In this document: piece by piece, positions 23,383 through 35,640 of the stretch | How positions within the stretch are numbered: the stretch's first letter is position 1 | Layout: each line of letters begins with the position of its first letter | NCBI GenBank assembly: GCA_038503065.1 | Contig: JBCAMK010000001.1 | Span: 3,162,001-3,226,000 of the forward strand | Direction of reading: 5' to 3' | Source of the DNA: Paragyromitra xinjiangensis | Taxonomy: Eukaryota > Ascomycota > Pezizomycetes > Pezizales > Discinaceae | Length of the DNA stretch: 64,000 bases | Position numbers and translations under genes: made by a program | The notes under the pieces: generated by a model | What the model was told of the DNA's origin: nothing | The model's database searches: none | What the model saw: only the letters and a program-made list of their open reading frames with translations

Positions 23383-25861
23383 ATGACACTTCCTCTCGCC
23401 GCTTCAAAGAGACGTAAGCCTATAGTTACTTATGGTCGCTCTTCTCGTCCAAGGCTTCCTTCGTTTAAGGTGTTCCAAGATATTGTGGGTGAGGAAAAGG
23501 GGTTTGAGAAGACGAAAAACGACTCAGGTATATTCTACCTGTTTTGTGCTTGGTTTGCATAAACTTCTATTGTATCAACTATCTGTGCCCACCCCCTTTT
23601 TTTCTCTGGTTTTCCCGGCATCCCTTTCGGGAAATCTCAGCTTGAGGTCTGGATGGTTACTGATGTCAGCGATCATCTTGGAAGACCACAACCATCTTTT
23701 GTACTCTGCATCCCGGCCTTTATCACCAACTTTCGGTTTGCAGATCTTGAACTCAGATCTTGAGGATGGAAATGACCCAAGTAGTGAGAATGAAGACCCG
23801 TTTGGTGATCCTATTTCCGTTCTCAGATTCGGAATCAAGCCTCCTCCTCCACTACCCTCTAAACGGGAAAGCAAAGGGAAGGATGCAAAACCCAACGCCC
23901 TTCCCCAGATGGAAGGGGACAGAGGAAATCGATCCGAGAGGCGAGCTTTGGCAAATAAATCTACAAACAATTCAACTTTGGCACGGCCTAGGGACATACC
24001 TAGAGTAGCTTATGGTCCTGCTGCGGATGTACTTCCCCAATCATTCAAACGTGAGACGGACCTATCTCCAAAGCTTCATCCAAAGAAGAAGCCAAGACTC
24101 AACCCTCAAACAACCCCGCAACTAATTCTAAGGGCTGAACCTCCAATGAGACCTCGCAAGCCTCGTCAGGCGGGCCCGTCACTAGAAGATCAGGATTTTC
24201 TGGCCATTCTCTCGCCTTCCAAGGCTCGTAAGCCGGATTATAAGAGCCATTTTCGAAGATACTCTGGAATTTCTGAGAATGGGTCTGATAGACCTTATAA
24301 TGAGCCGCCCAAAATATTAGGAATTAATGGGATAGGAATGAATGATAGCGTTAACATAGGGCCTGGTGCATGGGTCCGTGATAAAGCGAGGGACATCTTG
24401 AGCGGAACAAAGAGGGTTGCCGAAAAGATTCTTGGAGTGTCTCCCTCAAGCTCTCGATATAAACGTCAGCAACAGAAAGTCGGGCAGTTTGAGAGACGTT
24501 TTGGAATATTAAGAGACTCTGGAATGTCTCAGGGCTTGCGGGGAGAAAGGGCTAAAGATGCATCAGCTTCAAGCCCTGTTGTGTTCGAGATCGGGTTCTC
24601 GGGTGGGGATGGAATCAGTTTACAAGACTTCTTGGAGGATCCATTTTCTTCTCCAGAAGATCATGAACTCGGTCAAGACACGGATGTCGAAGTTGATGAA
24701 GATCAACTCTTTGGAACCTATAGTGGCGTTAAGCCCAACCGAATATCTCGTAATAGATTGCGGAAGACGGAGAGTACACAAGACCTATTGGTATTAGGAT
24801 CCACGAAAACTCGGCGCACCAAGGGAGCTATCGTCACGAAACAACTTGACCCGGGATTTTGCATTGATGACAGAAGCTTTTCTAAGACTTGGGATACCCT
24901 TGATTCATTCCTTGCCGCTACTAATCTCAGCCCAGGCATTGCTTATGAATTTCATAATCCAGAATCAGATAATGAGATGCCTTCCTCAAGCCCAATGGCC
25001 AAATCGACCCCAAAAAAGGACTGGAACCGGTACGAAAACCCTGAGGGCGCAGAAGCTCTTGAGTGGGAGCCTGATCGCCGGGCTAGGAGAAAAAAGCACC
25101 CTACGAACTCTATGATCATTACGTTGGGCAGCTCGGATACCGATTGTCTCGAAGGTATGGTCACGGGGGAACTCTCGGGCGAAGGCGATAAACACAAATA
25201 CAATAAGAATAGCTGGGACGATGGAGGTGAGGAAGGCGGGGAAACTAAATTCTCTACCAATTTTGATGGAATTGGAATTCAGAGAATTTTGAATGACCAG
25301 AAAGAGCAAGATGAGGCGGCCATCGAGCCTAAGGAACTAGGACACTTATTTCTATACCCTGCAGCCTCACAAGCCGAGTTTCGCAAGAATCAGTCAGATA
25401 TGGGGATGTTTGATAGAGCCGTTACAGAAAAGGAGAAGCATTACTATTCTTCAGAAATGAGCATCGATGGGGATTCCGATAATGAGGAAGACATAAAGAC
25501 CTTAAGCACCATCATCGTCGCTAAGAGGGGCGCTAGAGGTTTAAAGGGGGAAGTGAGCTTGAGGCAGAAGGATAACAACGTCGCCCACATGAGCAACTCA
25601 AAAATAGGTAAACTGATCTCAAGGAACAAAAAACTTAAGGGAATGGATAAGGCTGGAGGTGGGGCTGCTCAGTATAGCGATTATGAGGGTAATCGTGCGG
25701 TTACCTTTAGGGTTATTTCGAAGACTGTAGCTAAAGGAGCTGGTCGAGGTGTAGGAAAGAGAGATACTAAGAGGCGAAAGCCCTCCATGGGACATGATAG
25801 AATGGAAGTGGGCAATGATATTGATGAATTGCAGATGGATTTGCCAGGAATGAGAATTTAA
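23383..25861 (+). CDS. Unrecognised, probably nuclear, low-complexity protein
   Basis: I do not recognise the family. The likely start is the ATG at 23383, giving an N-terminus with KRRKPIVTYGRSSRPR. Basic KxxTYGR motifs of this sort sit at the start of several fungal chromatin proteins (cohesin regulator Wapl and haspin among them), but no WAPL or kinase domain follows. Exon 1 ends at 23527 (donor GTATAT). Two in-frame acceptors fit: 23669 gives 778 aa and 23756 gives 749 aa. The body is Ser-, acidic- and Lys/Arg-rich and mostly disordered, with an acidic patch near SSENEDPFG, a better ordered stretch around FCIDDRSFSKTWDTLDSFL and a basic C-terminal region with Gly-Arg clusters. It converges on the Alba gene with a 523-bp gap. 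Confidence 0.6.
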
Positions 25862-26384
25862 CGCGATGGGAAATGGCTCACCTTAAACATAGTATCTTGC
25901 TATGTTGATCTTTTGATGCTGGTAGTGCTAATTTCTTTTTTTCTTCCTCCTAAGTTGAGGTTATCTTTGTTTTATTGCCTTTTGCTCATTGCTGGGACCT
26001 ATATCTGCTCCGCTCATTATAGATATGTCGATTTTTCTGCGTGAATTCTTTTAGCTCCTGTCATTCTCTCAAATTTTCGGGCTTATAATATCTCTTTCTA
26101 TGACTGAGATAGTGCAGTAATTCGGCCTAGCTCTTTAATACGAGCCCCTTTTTGAGGTATTCTGTGACTGATTGCTTCCGGGGAGAATTTTCATCATTGT
26201 TTTCTCCTAGGTATCCGTAGAATTGTGAAAGCAGCACTTTTTCACTCTAGAATAGTATACAGATATTCATACAATTTCTCCGCCATATCGTTATTAACAC
26301 AGAAAGCAGTTTTTACCGGATTCTCACCATTTTCAACTGAAAATGAGGTCAAACGTGCGCCACCTTTGGCTTTGTAGCCTTCGT
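25862..26384. other. Intergenic region between convergent genes
   Basis: T-rich 3' flanks of the preceding gene and of the Alba-domain gene. Nothing else is seen. Confidence 0.6.
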
Positions 26385-27004
26385 TCAAGGGCCGCCGGCT
26401 TGTTCGCTGGGGGAGGGCTAGTTAGATACTCTTGTTGAGCTATTTGGGGTGACGTAGAGAGTGAGTATACTCACCCGTAAAGCCCTGCAAACTCGGGAAG
26501 CGGCGACCTGGAGATATAGATAGTCAACAATGGCACCTTTTTCTTAACCAACCGAGCCTTTTCCTTCATGGGTGAAAATGGATCTTCCTCCTCCTCCTCC
26601 TCCTCATTGCCCTCCTTTATGTTATGCGGTCCTTCCTTTTTGTCTTGTTGGCCACTTCCATTATAGCTGTTTGTCTTCCTTCTTTGCCGTTTCGTTCGTT
26701 CGTTTTTACTCGGATCTTTCTGCGTGAGCTCGACGATCACGCTCGAGAGCGCCGAGTATTGATACCAATTGTCCCCTTTCTCGGCGACGCGGCGCTTTAT
26801 AATTTCGGCGATTGTGATGGCCTTAGAAGAGACTTGGGACCTTGCAACAAGAGCTATGACCGGGAGGGTTGTGGCGGAGGGGTTAGGAGAGTCAGGATAG
26901 AGCGTTCGGAGGCCCCGTGAAGTCTTCTTCTGGATAGAGTGCGTGGCGATAATTGATATTTTTGGTATGTCCGCGACTGCGGTATGAACTGTAACGGCAG
27001 CCAT
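26385..27004 (-). CDS. Alba-domain DNA/RNA-binding protein
   Basis: Two exons on the minus strand: 26475-27004 and 26385-26406, with a 68-nt intron (branch TCTAAC), coding 183 aa. The Alba fold is visible as LPVIALVARSQVSSKAITIA, EIIKRRVAEKGDNWYQYSAL, then a long acidic/basic insertion with a poly-Glu run, and the closing strand VPLLTIYISRSPL. Alba proteins bind DNA or RNA; the eukaryotic branch includes RNase P/MRP subunits (Rpp20/Rpp25 types) and stand-alone translation-linked proteins. I cannot say which applies here. The second exon adds only EQAGGP. The 5' splice site lies in a perfect 14-nt palindrome (26461-26474). It is divergent from the Ahc1-like gene. Confidence 0.8.
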
Positions 27005-28649
27005 TGGGAGGGTAACGCGAACTGTGATGAATGCTCGGGTTTAAGTTTGGTGGTGTTGAGGCTCAGCGTCGGCTAAGGGCGAAGTTCAGATCTCTGGGAC
27101 ATGGGAGGCACTAACTGGAAGGGGAGATCTTCGCCAAGGCGGCTAGGTGCCTGCCTAATGGGGATTTCTCGCTTGGCCCTGTTTTGCGCTCGGACGTTTT
27201 TAAGGTGTCGGTAGAATGAATGTCAAAGACGGGAAGAAGAAGGCCGGGTAACCATAGGTTGCCATAGCAGGGTGAATGGCTGAGCGAGAAAATGCACGCA
27301 CGACACATGTATGTAGCAAAGTGGTACATGCGCACGGTGCTGTATGTACATGGAGTTACTCCGTTCCAAGTAGCCGCGACAGCAGCCGGTAGAAATGGGA
27401 TACATCAGAGGGGTCTCCTAACTACGGACCCGTGCGTGCTCCTGTTCCCGCTGCTGCAAGTTGAAAGGAGCGAACAACAACCAACGAGACGAACAGCATC
27501 TTGCATGCACGCTACTCTAATCAACTTCCACCAAGCACCAAGGCATCCATCAGCACATTTTCCGCTTCCCCCACCACAGTCTAGCTTCCCCGCGTTTCTT
27601 GTCTACCCTGTTGTTGTTGTTGTCTGTTGTCGTTTCTTTCTCGCGATCGGTCAACAAGCGAGCGTTGACACGTCGGCAGCAGCCCTGTGGTAGTGGTGGC
27701 CTGGGAGGGCAATCAAGTAACGCAGAAGGCAGGCGGACGCAGGAAATAAAGAAATAAGGAAGCAGGGCATAAAGCAGCAGATCAAGAAGATCAAGATTCA
27801 AGAGGAGGCAGCAATATCTAGCATACTGCCCCCCTCCTGCTGCTCCTCCTAATCGTCGCGTCTATATCGCTGTCATACATGTAGGGGTAGGTGCTGTGCA
27901 AAACGTCCAATAGCTGTGTTTCTTCTGTTGCGATCCATTTGCTTCCGTCGGGTGTGTCTCGCCAACCACAAGCCAAACGGAATTTCTCCCTCACCGTCGT
28001 TATTAAGCTCGCTGCTCTCTCTTAAGATTTAATTTTTTTTGCTCTCTCGGCGCTCGAACCTTTCTTGCAAGGTTGTTCTCTTGTCAACGTATGAACTTCC
28101 CTTGCCTCCCCTCCGCGCCTTGTTCTTGTCGTACATGAGTAGTGGGTATCACTTATGCTGGTCTGCTCTCGATCGATAAATCCGGGATATCACCTACTCT
28201 GGCATAGATAGCGGCCAGCCAGTTCGATAGCTACCACGGCGGCGGCCACATCAGCCTCTCAACCAACCTCATCAGATCTTAACCTCGCTCAATTTTGCTC
28301 GCGCTCCGTCCGTTCTATTCTTTTTGCCTTTCACCTCCGTTCTCTACCTCAACTTCTCTCTTCTGCATATACCGCTTTTTACCCAGTTATATTTATCGTG
28401 TGCCTTGCCCCACCTCTCGACACCTTCCTGCAGCCGTCGCCGTCGGTAACCTTTTTGGAAACTTTAATTTTTTAAACTTTCCTACCACCACCGCGAAATT
28501 TCACGCTCAGTCGCGCCGCTCACGTCAACACAACGAAAATCTTGGAAAGCGGACTAACGACGTCAGCCAGAAGCACAACAGGTCACAACAACCGGCTCCC
28601 AGGAACCTACTCCGGGACTCCAACTTCCTCCCAACCAACGTATCTGGTC
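27005..28649. other. Divergent upstream region of Alba and Ahc1-like genes
   Basis: About 1.6 kb. The half next to the Ahc1-like gene is CT-rich and probably a long leader (open frame 28295-28741 is low-complexity). Short frames at 27292-27693 and elsewhere show no domains. I recognise no RNA gene. Confidence 0.5.
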
Positions 28650-31166
28650 ATGGCGGCTACTCCTGCTGCGGCTCGGGAATCAACCCCGGCAGAGGTTCGG
28701 AGGCGGATGTCAAAGGTTGGTGTCCCCGGCTCCGCCCGTGACGCAGCCGAGGAAAGGCCGCCGGTAAATAAAAAAGTGAAAATGTCGGCGACGACAACTT
28801 CGCGTGGCGACGAGAATGGGCCGCTGTTTTTAGGGGAGTCGAGAGGGTCCGGGGCGGCTCCTGCTATCGCCAGCGGCAAGAGGAAAGCCACGCAAACTAT
28901 GGCGCAACAGAACGTCGGCTATTTAGGTACAATACTATCTCCGCTCAGTTATATCGAATCATTGGTTATGGAAATAAATATATTTATTTCAAATTTGACC
29001 ATCAGTTCGGTTGATATTGTGTGCCAATTATTGCTTCGAGCTCAACTTGCTAACCAGCACCTTCCATCTAAAAAGATCCCTCAAATCTTCAAAACCTCCG
29101 CGAAACTATCTCCCAGCAATTCGACATAGAAATTCTCCTCAAACATAGGGAACTGGGCCTTATCGAGCAAGAAATCGCTAAGACCCAAATCTGTATTGAA
29201 CAGCTCCGACGCTGTACTTTAAAGCCTTACCAATCCCCTGAAATATCCTTGGAGGGTTACACTCCCGAGCACAAAGATAATGGGATCCCAGACTATGCCC
29301 CGCCTCATTGGAGTGTTGTCGACGGCCCATATACTCGACACTATAAGCAATGGTTGCTTCCAGATCCAAGGTTTGACGGCTACGGTCCTGAGGGACCCCC
29401 GGTTTACCACGCTGGAAAAAGTACCAGAAGTCAGAAAAGCCTTGAACCCACCCAAACTTACACTGTGAGCGGGCGGCCACAAAGGCAGAGCGTAATTAAA
29501 GTTCAGCAGAGAGGCGGAACAGGTACCCAGCAGTGTATTTTTAGAAGGAGTGATGGTGCTACTGTCAGGTATGTTTTCTCCAAACATAAATTTCCCTGCC
29601 TGGAGGTTACCGGTTATCTACAAGAATATATTGAATTTTAAATTATGTGTTGGAACTGATTTCTGGGCTATTCGATATAAAAGACTTGAATGCCTTGACT
29701 GTAAGCGAAGTGATTTTAGCTCTGCCCAGGGTTTCATCAACCACTGCCGTATCGCACATCAGCGCGAGTATGCATCCCACGAAGCTGCTGCGTTCGCCTG
29801 CGGTCAGACTGTGGAAGAGACAGATGAGGGATTCATATCGCCGTACCCGAGGAATCCTGTAGACCCGCCATCAAGAAACACTCGACAGACACAGCAACAA
29901 ATCCCTACCCCTCAGAGCTCCTTCAGCTCTACCCCCCGAGGGAGCGTTTCCGGGCCTTCCGGGGCGCTTGCTGCTGCACCAACACCACGACCGACCCCAC
30001 TACCTAAAAACAAAAGTACGCCAAATACAGCAGCAGCACAAAGGAAAAACGGAAGAATTTCTAGTAGAGCAGCTATGACGACCCCGAGAAGAGAGGCCTC
30101 GGAAAATGGGTTCAGGAGACCACCCACACCGCCGCAAGATGGTGCGGTGTATCGAACGCCACACCTGGAGGGATTGCTGAAGCGAAAAAAGATAGAGATT
30201 GACTTGACGAAGATGGTGAAGGAAGTAAAGGGAGAGAAGATCGATTGGGATATGGAGACTTGGAGTACTTCAGATTCGTCATCGGATGAGTCTGGAGAGG
30301 GGTTAGAGGAATTTAAGGATAGAGATGGTGATGTTGCTATGACGGATGTGGAGAAGGCTTCTGGGAGGGAAAGGGAATCAATACGAGGAGCCGAGAGTCA
30401 GAATAAACTTGCTGTTAGGCCGGAGGACGTTGGGCTGGCTATTCCGGTGGCGATTTCAGGGCGGAGTGTGTCGAGGATGTCACCGGCTCCACCAGCTCTA
30501 TTACTACCAATGCCAAGAGCAGGAGCCCAGACTGAACAGCTCAACAGAACAGCCGCTGCTCAAAAGCAAGCGGCTATTTTGTTAAATGAACAAGGTTCTT
30601 TGAAGGATAGCCGACAGCCATCGTTCAACACAGGGTTGGACGGAAATTACGATTATGATGCGTCTTCTAGCGATGACGAAGATGGCTACAAAAGCGATGC
30701 AGACGCTCACGAAGATGTTGAGATGGAGGTTGAAAGCACTACTAGTCACAGTAGTGAAGAAGATCATGTATCTCCCACCAATACTACCAGCTTCAAACAG
30801 CACGTTTCGCTTCCTTCTACGAAGATGGGAAGTCCCTCTAGCTCACCAAGCCCTAATAATTCCTCTCATCAACTAGCTGCTGTTACTCCTATCAGTCCAG
30901 CTCTTTCAAACACCACCGACGATGCCGAAAGAGAAATGAAAACTCCGGCGAGACCTCAAATTGACCTTCTGCCCACGATGATGACTCCGATATCCCCCGC
31001 AACTGCGAGCTTGTCGAAGCAGGTTCGGTTTGTTATGCCTGCTTCTAAGAGCGGGATCAGAAAACTCGGGAATAACCCTAGTGGGGTCTTGGAAAGTGGT
31101 TTGGCGAAGATGAAATTTGGCAATGTTAGGAAAAGTGGAATGTTTGGTCCTGGTGAAGGAAGGTAG
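28650..31166 (+). CDS. Ahc1-like C2H2 zinc-finger protein (ADA complex type)
   Basis: Exons: 28650-28926, 29076-29568 and 29684-31166, coding 750 aa. After a disordered start, splicing joins a conserved helical segment, RETISQQFDIEILLKHREL followed by EQEIAKTQICIEQLRRC. A zinc-finger-like block crosses the second junction: LECLDCKRSDFSSAQGF, then the INHCRIAHQREY His/Cys pair and HEAAAFACG. I associate this pattern with the fungal AHC1-like C2H2 finger, named for Ahc1 of the yeast ADA histone acetyltransferase complex. The long C-terminal half is Ser/acidic and disordered. The first ATG of the open frame (28650) is used as start. The gene model is firm; the Ahc1 name rests on recall of the zinc-finger pattern, without a search. 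Confidence 0.72.
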
Positions 31167-31664
31167 ATGAAATCTTAGGTTGATTGGTTGGTAGAATAAA
31201 GCCGGCTGTGATTTCCTTATTTCCTCGCTTAGTTGGTCTTTATTTAAGGCTTGAGATGAAGTTCTTCCCATTCTCCCTTGCCTTCCGGACTGAGCTTTAC
31301 TCTTTTTTGTTCTTCCCTTCTGATATATATTTATTATCTACTGTTAGAAAACCTGATAGGTATCTTTTAGTTCCATGTCTCCCCTTTGATTCTTCCACTT
31401 CTTCACCTTATGTCTTATTTAGTAGCACTGTTTTTTATGCCTTTGTGTAGTTATCTGGTTGTCTTGAGTGGATGGGAGTTAGCCATGAGCTATGTGGCGC
31501 TTGGGATGAGGGGCAAGTCATAGTACATGCATTCTTTATGGAAATGGTCGTATCCGAGGGGAAGCGGGAAGAGTATTGTATACTATTGGGGAATACGAGA
31601 TACATGCTCTGCTCGGACGATCCTGGTATTTTGAGCCCGTAAATGTTATCTTTTGCTGCACTCG

Positions 31665-31862
31665 TACCGTAGAAACTGGAAAAATACACTATCGGATCGT
31701 AGGGATTGTTATCTAATTCTAACCTTGATTGGTTTAAGGGGTGCTTGGAGCGGTATAGGCCCAGCTGGGGGGTCTGACTCGAGCTTTGAAAGTTTCCCTT
31801 CAAGGCTAGTGACGGTTATAATACCTGCGCGGAGATAGTGGATTTTTCCAGTTTCTACGGTA
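31665..31862. mobile_element. TA-flanked MITE A
   Basis: Terminal inverted repeats of about 26 bp begin CCGTAGAAACTGGAAAAAT at 31667 and end with the reverse complement at 31860; there is one mismatch (A/C) before CACTATC. TA dinucleotides flank the 194-bp element (31665-31666 and 31861-31862). It has no coding capacity. This is the Tc1/mariner-type pattern by target site and form. Confidence 0.8.
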
Positions 31863-31979
31863 TTCTCATGACGTTTTTAAAACGGGCTGCCTCTGCCTCT
31901 GTATCTCATAAAATAGGTATATTTAGGGTAGTTTGTATGGTATGCAAACCTGGCCCATTTTAAAAACGTCATGAGAATA
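31861..31979. mobile_element. TA-flanked MITE B, abutting MITE A
   Basis: A 115-bp element with 25-bp terminal inverted repeats starting TTCTCATGACGTTTTTAAAA (31863) and ending with the reverse complement at 31977. TA flanks are 31861-31862, shared with MITE A, and 31978-31979. The single arm mismatch is CG versus TG. No coding capacity. Confidence 0.82.
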
Positions 31980-34576
31980 CGAGTAGAATTGTAATCCCTA
32001 AGGCTACAATGTCTCACCCTTAACGTAGCATCTCCTAGGCGAAAACCTGTCCTCTATGCATATGGTTATCGTTGGAGTCATCCATATCATTTGTGCAGCT
32101 CCAATGAGATCCGATTAATTATCAATGATCCTTGTAGGTATTAGATATATCCTATGCGAGATTATGTTACTTACCAGAGGGGTATGTAGAAAAGGATCCA
32201 AATTTTGATTGAAGGTGCTGTTTATGAATTTCTGAGAGCTTTTTCTAGTCACAATCTTCTCTATAACTCCTGATGCTGCTCTTATATTATAATTAGAGTT
32301 TACCCCTAAGTCTAGACTCATATCCCCCAACTGCCCCTTCCGACCTAGGCCCGTTTCCATCCCCTCTGCCTGTAGCTGCTGTGCGCCGTAGCAAGCTGCG
32401 CGCTAGTGTTGGGCACGAGACTACTTCCGACCCTATCACACCTTTTAGATTTCTATAAACACTGAAGTCTAAGCTCAAGCTGTTAATTGACCCCTGAGAT
32501 CTATCTATACTGCACTCCACCTCCTTTAATTCAGCAATGGTTGTCCAAGGTATAAAATCAAAGATCCAGCGTGTAATAAAGAGACAACCCGTCATTTCCA
32601 AAAAAGAAGCAGAGAGCTCGTAAAGCATAGGTCGTAGGCAAAGGCATTCGCGCCTTCAACTCTAAAGATGATTGAGAGGGCAGAAAATTTGTAAGGAAGG
32701 TATGTGGTGATAATTCTTATCGACTAGCTTAGTTTTAATAGTCAACACTTCTGCCGCGCTGCAGCTTCTGTGAAGGTGAGTTACAGGTGGAGCCGAAGGT
32801 ATGCCTTTTAGAACATGCATGAAGCCAATAATTTTAAGACATAGCCAGAACGAACCCTTGAGAACCAAGAAATCTTTTGTGTGGGCAGTCTTATGAAGCA
32901 CTAGGTAAACCTCCGGCAGATTTATTTCCGAGATACAACACTTTTTGCAAGTCTATATCAAGCGAAGTTCTGGGTGTGTTAAACGCTAAAAAGACCTTAA
33001 TTAAAGCTAATATACGGATAGTATATTCGGGGTGAACTACCGGAAATATACGATCTCGTCTCAACTCAGCGAGAAAAATCAGTTTTTGGCAGCCAAGACC
33101 TTTTCCAGTGGCTCCTGCATCTTTGGGATTATAGCGAGCGTAAAGAAAGGGTTGAGCGTGATCGAATACAAGCACTTGATTATAGAAACCATTGCTTATT
33201 GTGCAGGGAGGCCAGGAGCTATTGTAGAATACACCTTCAGGAGAACGCGACATTGCTATCTTAGTAGAGACCACCTGCCAGTTATACAAGGGCAAGAAAA
33301 AGTGTGAATGGAAAACAGGTATTTGTCAACCGATCAGCACCGTAAGCCAATACCCTCACCCTCCCAATCCCAACCTAACCTGATATTCTAGAACTTTTTT
33401 CTTTCCCACGAGAGATGACAACCCGGTCTTCTGCTCTGTCTTGATATCCTTGGCCCGTACCTTCGCCAACCGAGCTTTTGCAAACGTACCGGATATAACT
33501 ACACTAAAAGTGCTGGGAGTTCAACAGCGTTGTAAATGTATTGAACTGGCTTGGAAGTCGGATACGGAAGAGATCCCGGTTTGTCGGTAATTAGAGAGAG
33601 GACACTCTATGGCCTGTAAATATCTCCAGCAAGAGCTCTATCAGTTATAAGTATGTCCAGGGGTTGAAAGAAACCAACTTAGGTACTGGTTTTAATCAAG
33701 GACACCATAACACTTTATCGTATACAAAGAGGGGGCGCTGATTCGCTTCACGAGGTATAAAGACTTTCTTGTGGATTTTTTTACTAATTAATTTTGACAT
33801 GAAAGCATAATATCTGGAAATCAAGTGATGGGGCACAGCAACAAGAGAATCTTCAGAGTTTATGTCACAGCCATAACCCAACCCTGAGGTGTTTATATCC
33901 GTTCAGTGCTTGTTTTGCCATGGAAAAGAGGCCCGTTTTATGTACCTGGGAAGTATATGTACTTTGTTTGAGTTTAGTTGCTTCCTTTGTTGGTATTGTT
34001 TCTTCAACTACGTTTGGTTGTAAGGCATAGTGGTGGATTAGGGTGATTTCGATTTCGGTTATAAACTTGAATATAAGTTATGTTGGAGTATGTTGGAGGT
34101 TTCTCCCTTTTTCCTCTATCGAGTATCTCGTTCCAGTAAACCATAAAATCCTCGTCCTTGTTCCGCTTCTCCCCTTTTAGTAGAACCCAGTATTTGAGTC
34201 TAATGTTTATGGCGTGTTACACCAGTGCTCCAACACGCTGAACTTTAACCCACATCACCTAATGAAACAACTACGAATCTTGGCGTTCCGAGTCAATACC
34301 TCCAGGTTGCTGCGGACTGACTGAGAACGGGTTTTAGAGGTGACTCATCTATGACACGATTAGCCAATAGAAATGGAACGGGGCAGAGGCAAGAGCAGAG
34401 GCAGAAATAATTCTGCGACACAAAACGTTGCAAAAAGCCGTTGGTCAAATATCGACTTGCGCGTGGCTGGAAAAAATAGTCGGTCATTATTAGTCTGGGC
34501 ATTTTTTACGATTATAAAGCCACTAGCCTTTAAGCCTCTGACGGCATAATTGCTTCAGCAGGATCGGTATAGAGTA

Positions 34577-34811
34577 TACCGTGTTCTGCGCCCGCACGAG
34601 ATTGCGGTTGTGCGAGAACTAGACAGATGGAGAATGGAGTTGTACTTAGGGGTTAGGTTTACTGTGGCTAGCTGCTCAGTCCCTTCTGCCTGCTACTGAT
34701 ATTTTATGTATTAGTATGCCAGTGACGACAGATCGATGACACCCGAATCCCTTACCCATCGGTAACTAGTTCTCGCGCGACCACAATCTCGCGCAGGCGC
34801 AGAACACGGTA
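34577..34811. mobile_element. TA-flanked MITE C with CpG-decayed arms
   Basis: A 231-bp element (34579-34809) between TA dinucleotides. Arms of 44 bp (34579-34622 and 34766-34809) start CCGTGTTCTGCGCC and end GCGAGAACTAG. They differ at five positions, all transitions at CpG sites. The interior shows no coding potential. No similarity to MITE A or B beyond the CCGT start. Confidence 0.82.
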
Positions 34812-35640
34812 AGCCCCCTTTAAACATTTTGAGTACTCTACAAATATGCCATTTTATTCGAGGAAGAGTTCATTTATAACTTTCTATTTATTCTTGTGGT
34901 ACCCAACCGCCACCCCCCCGAAAACGCATTTTTAATTGCTTTATTGCAGTTTCGCTTGCTATGTGGTGCGTTTTATAGCATGAATAATCACGATCCGTGC
35001 GGAAACCTTGTCTTGAATAATGTAGAGTAACGTTTGCCAAATGACGTCATTTTGCCAGTGAGAAAGCGGTTTACCGGCAAAATACCTATACTGCAGTCAA
35101 GCCCAAGTCAAATCCTCGTCTGACGTCACCGAAAGAGTGTCACGCGATGTGGTTAGCAGCAAGTACTTAAATAGGAGGCTTAACCTTCGCTTCTCTTCAT
35201 CATCAACACAACATACAGTACCTAGATATTATCTAAAGATATAAGTACTTCGCACTTGCTAAGTGGATCGAGCCCTCTGGATCACTTGCCAACTGGATCA
35301 GAACATATTTGTGGATACAAATACCACTGAATACAGATCGCACACCAACCTCAATGACCTGTACCAACCACTTAGCTTATGAGAAAGACATTTAAAAAAG
35401 ATTCAATCACCAAAAAATGCTTTGCGAACCCCCAGCAGAAAGTTACCCAACCCCCGCTTTTACAATTCTCTCTGCATCAACATTACTCAAGCAACAACTT
35501 ATATCCCACATATAACTAAAATAACTATACTATCATAGCAACCTTAACTACATATACTCGCTTAGATGAAGAATGAGCGATGCAGAGAACTAAGGTCGAA
35601 GAAAGAACCACAAGACTACAATCCGGCATGGAACCTTCCA

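Larger units (their letters stand above)
31167..35640. other. Accessory region with three MITEs and no recognised gene
   Basis: About 4.5 kb. It holds the abutting MITEs at 31665-31979 and another at 34577-34811. A chain of minus-strand frames at 32115-33295 (79-134 codons, different frames) shows no known domain and may be a decayed element. A small hairpin (ATTTTGCC...GGCAAAAT) lies near 35051-35087. No tRNA or rRNA is seen. Confidence 0.5.

Noticed and set aside
28295..28741. 148-codon frame upstream of the Ahc1-like gene
   Set aside because: Overlaps the true first exon in another frame and is CT-rich; treated as leader.
32115..33295. Chain of minus-strand open frames, possible decayed transposon protein
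   Set aside because: Frames are short, shifted against one another and show no reverse transcriptase, transposase or integrase motifs.
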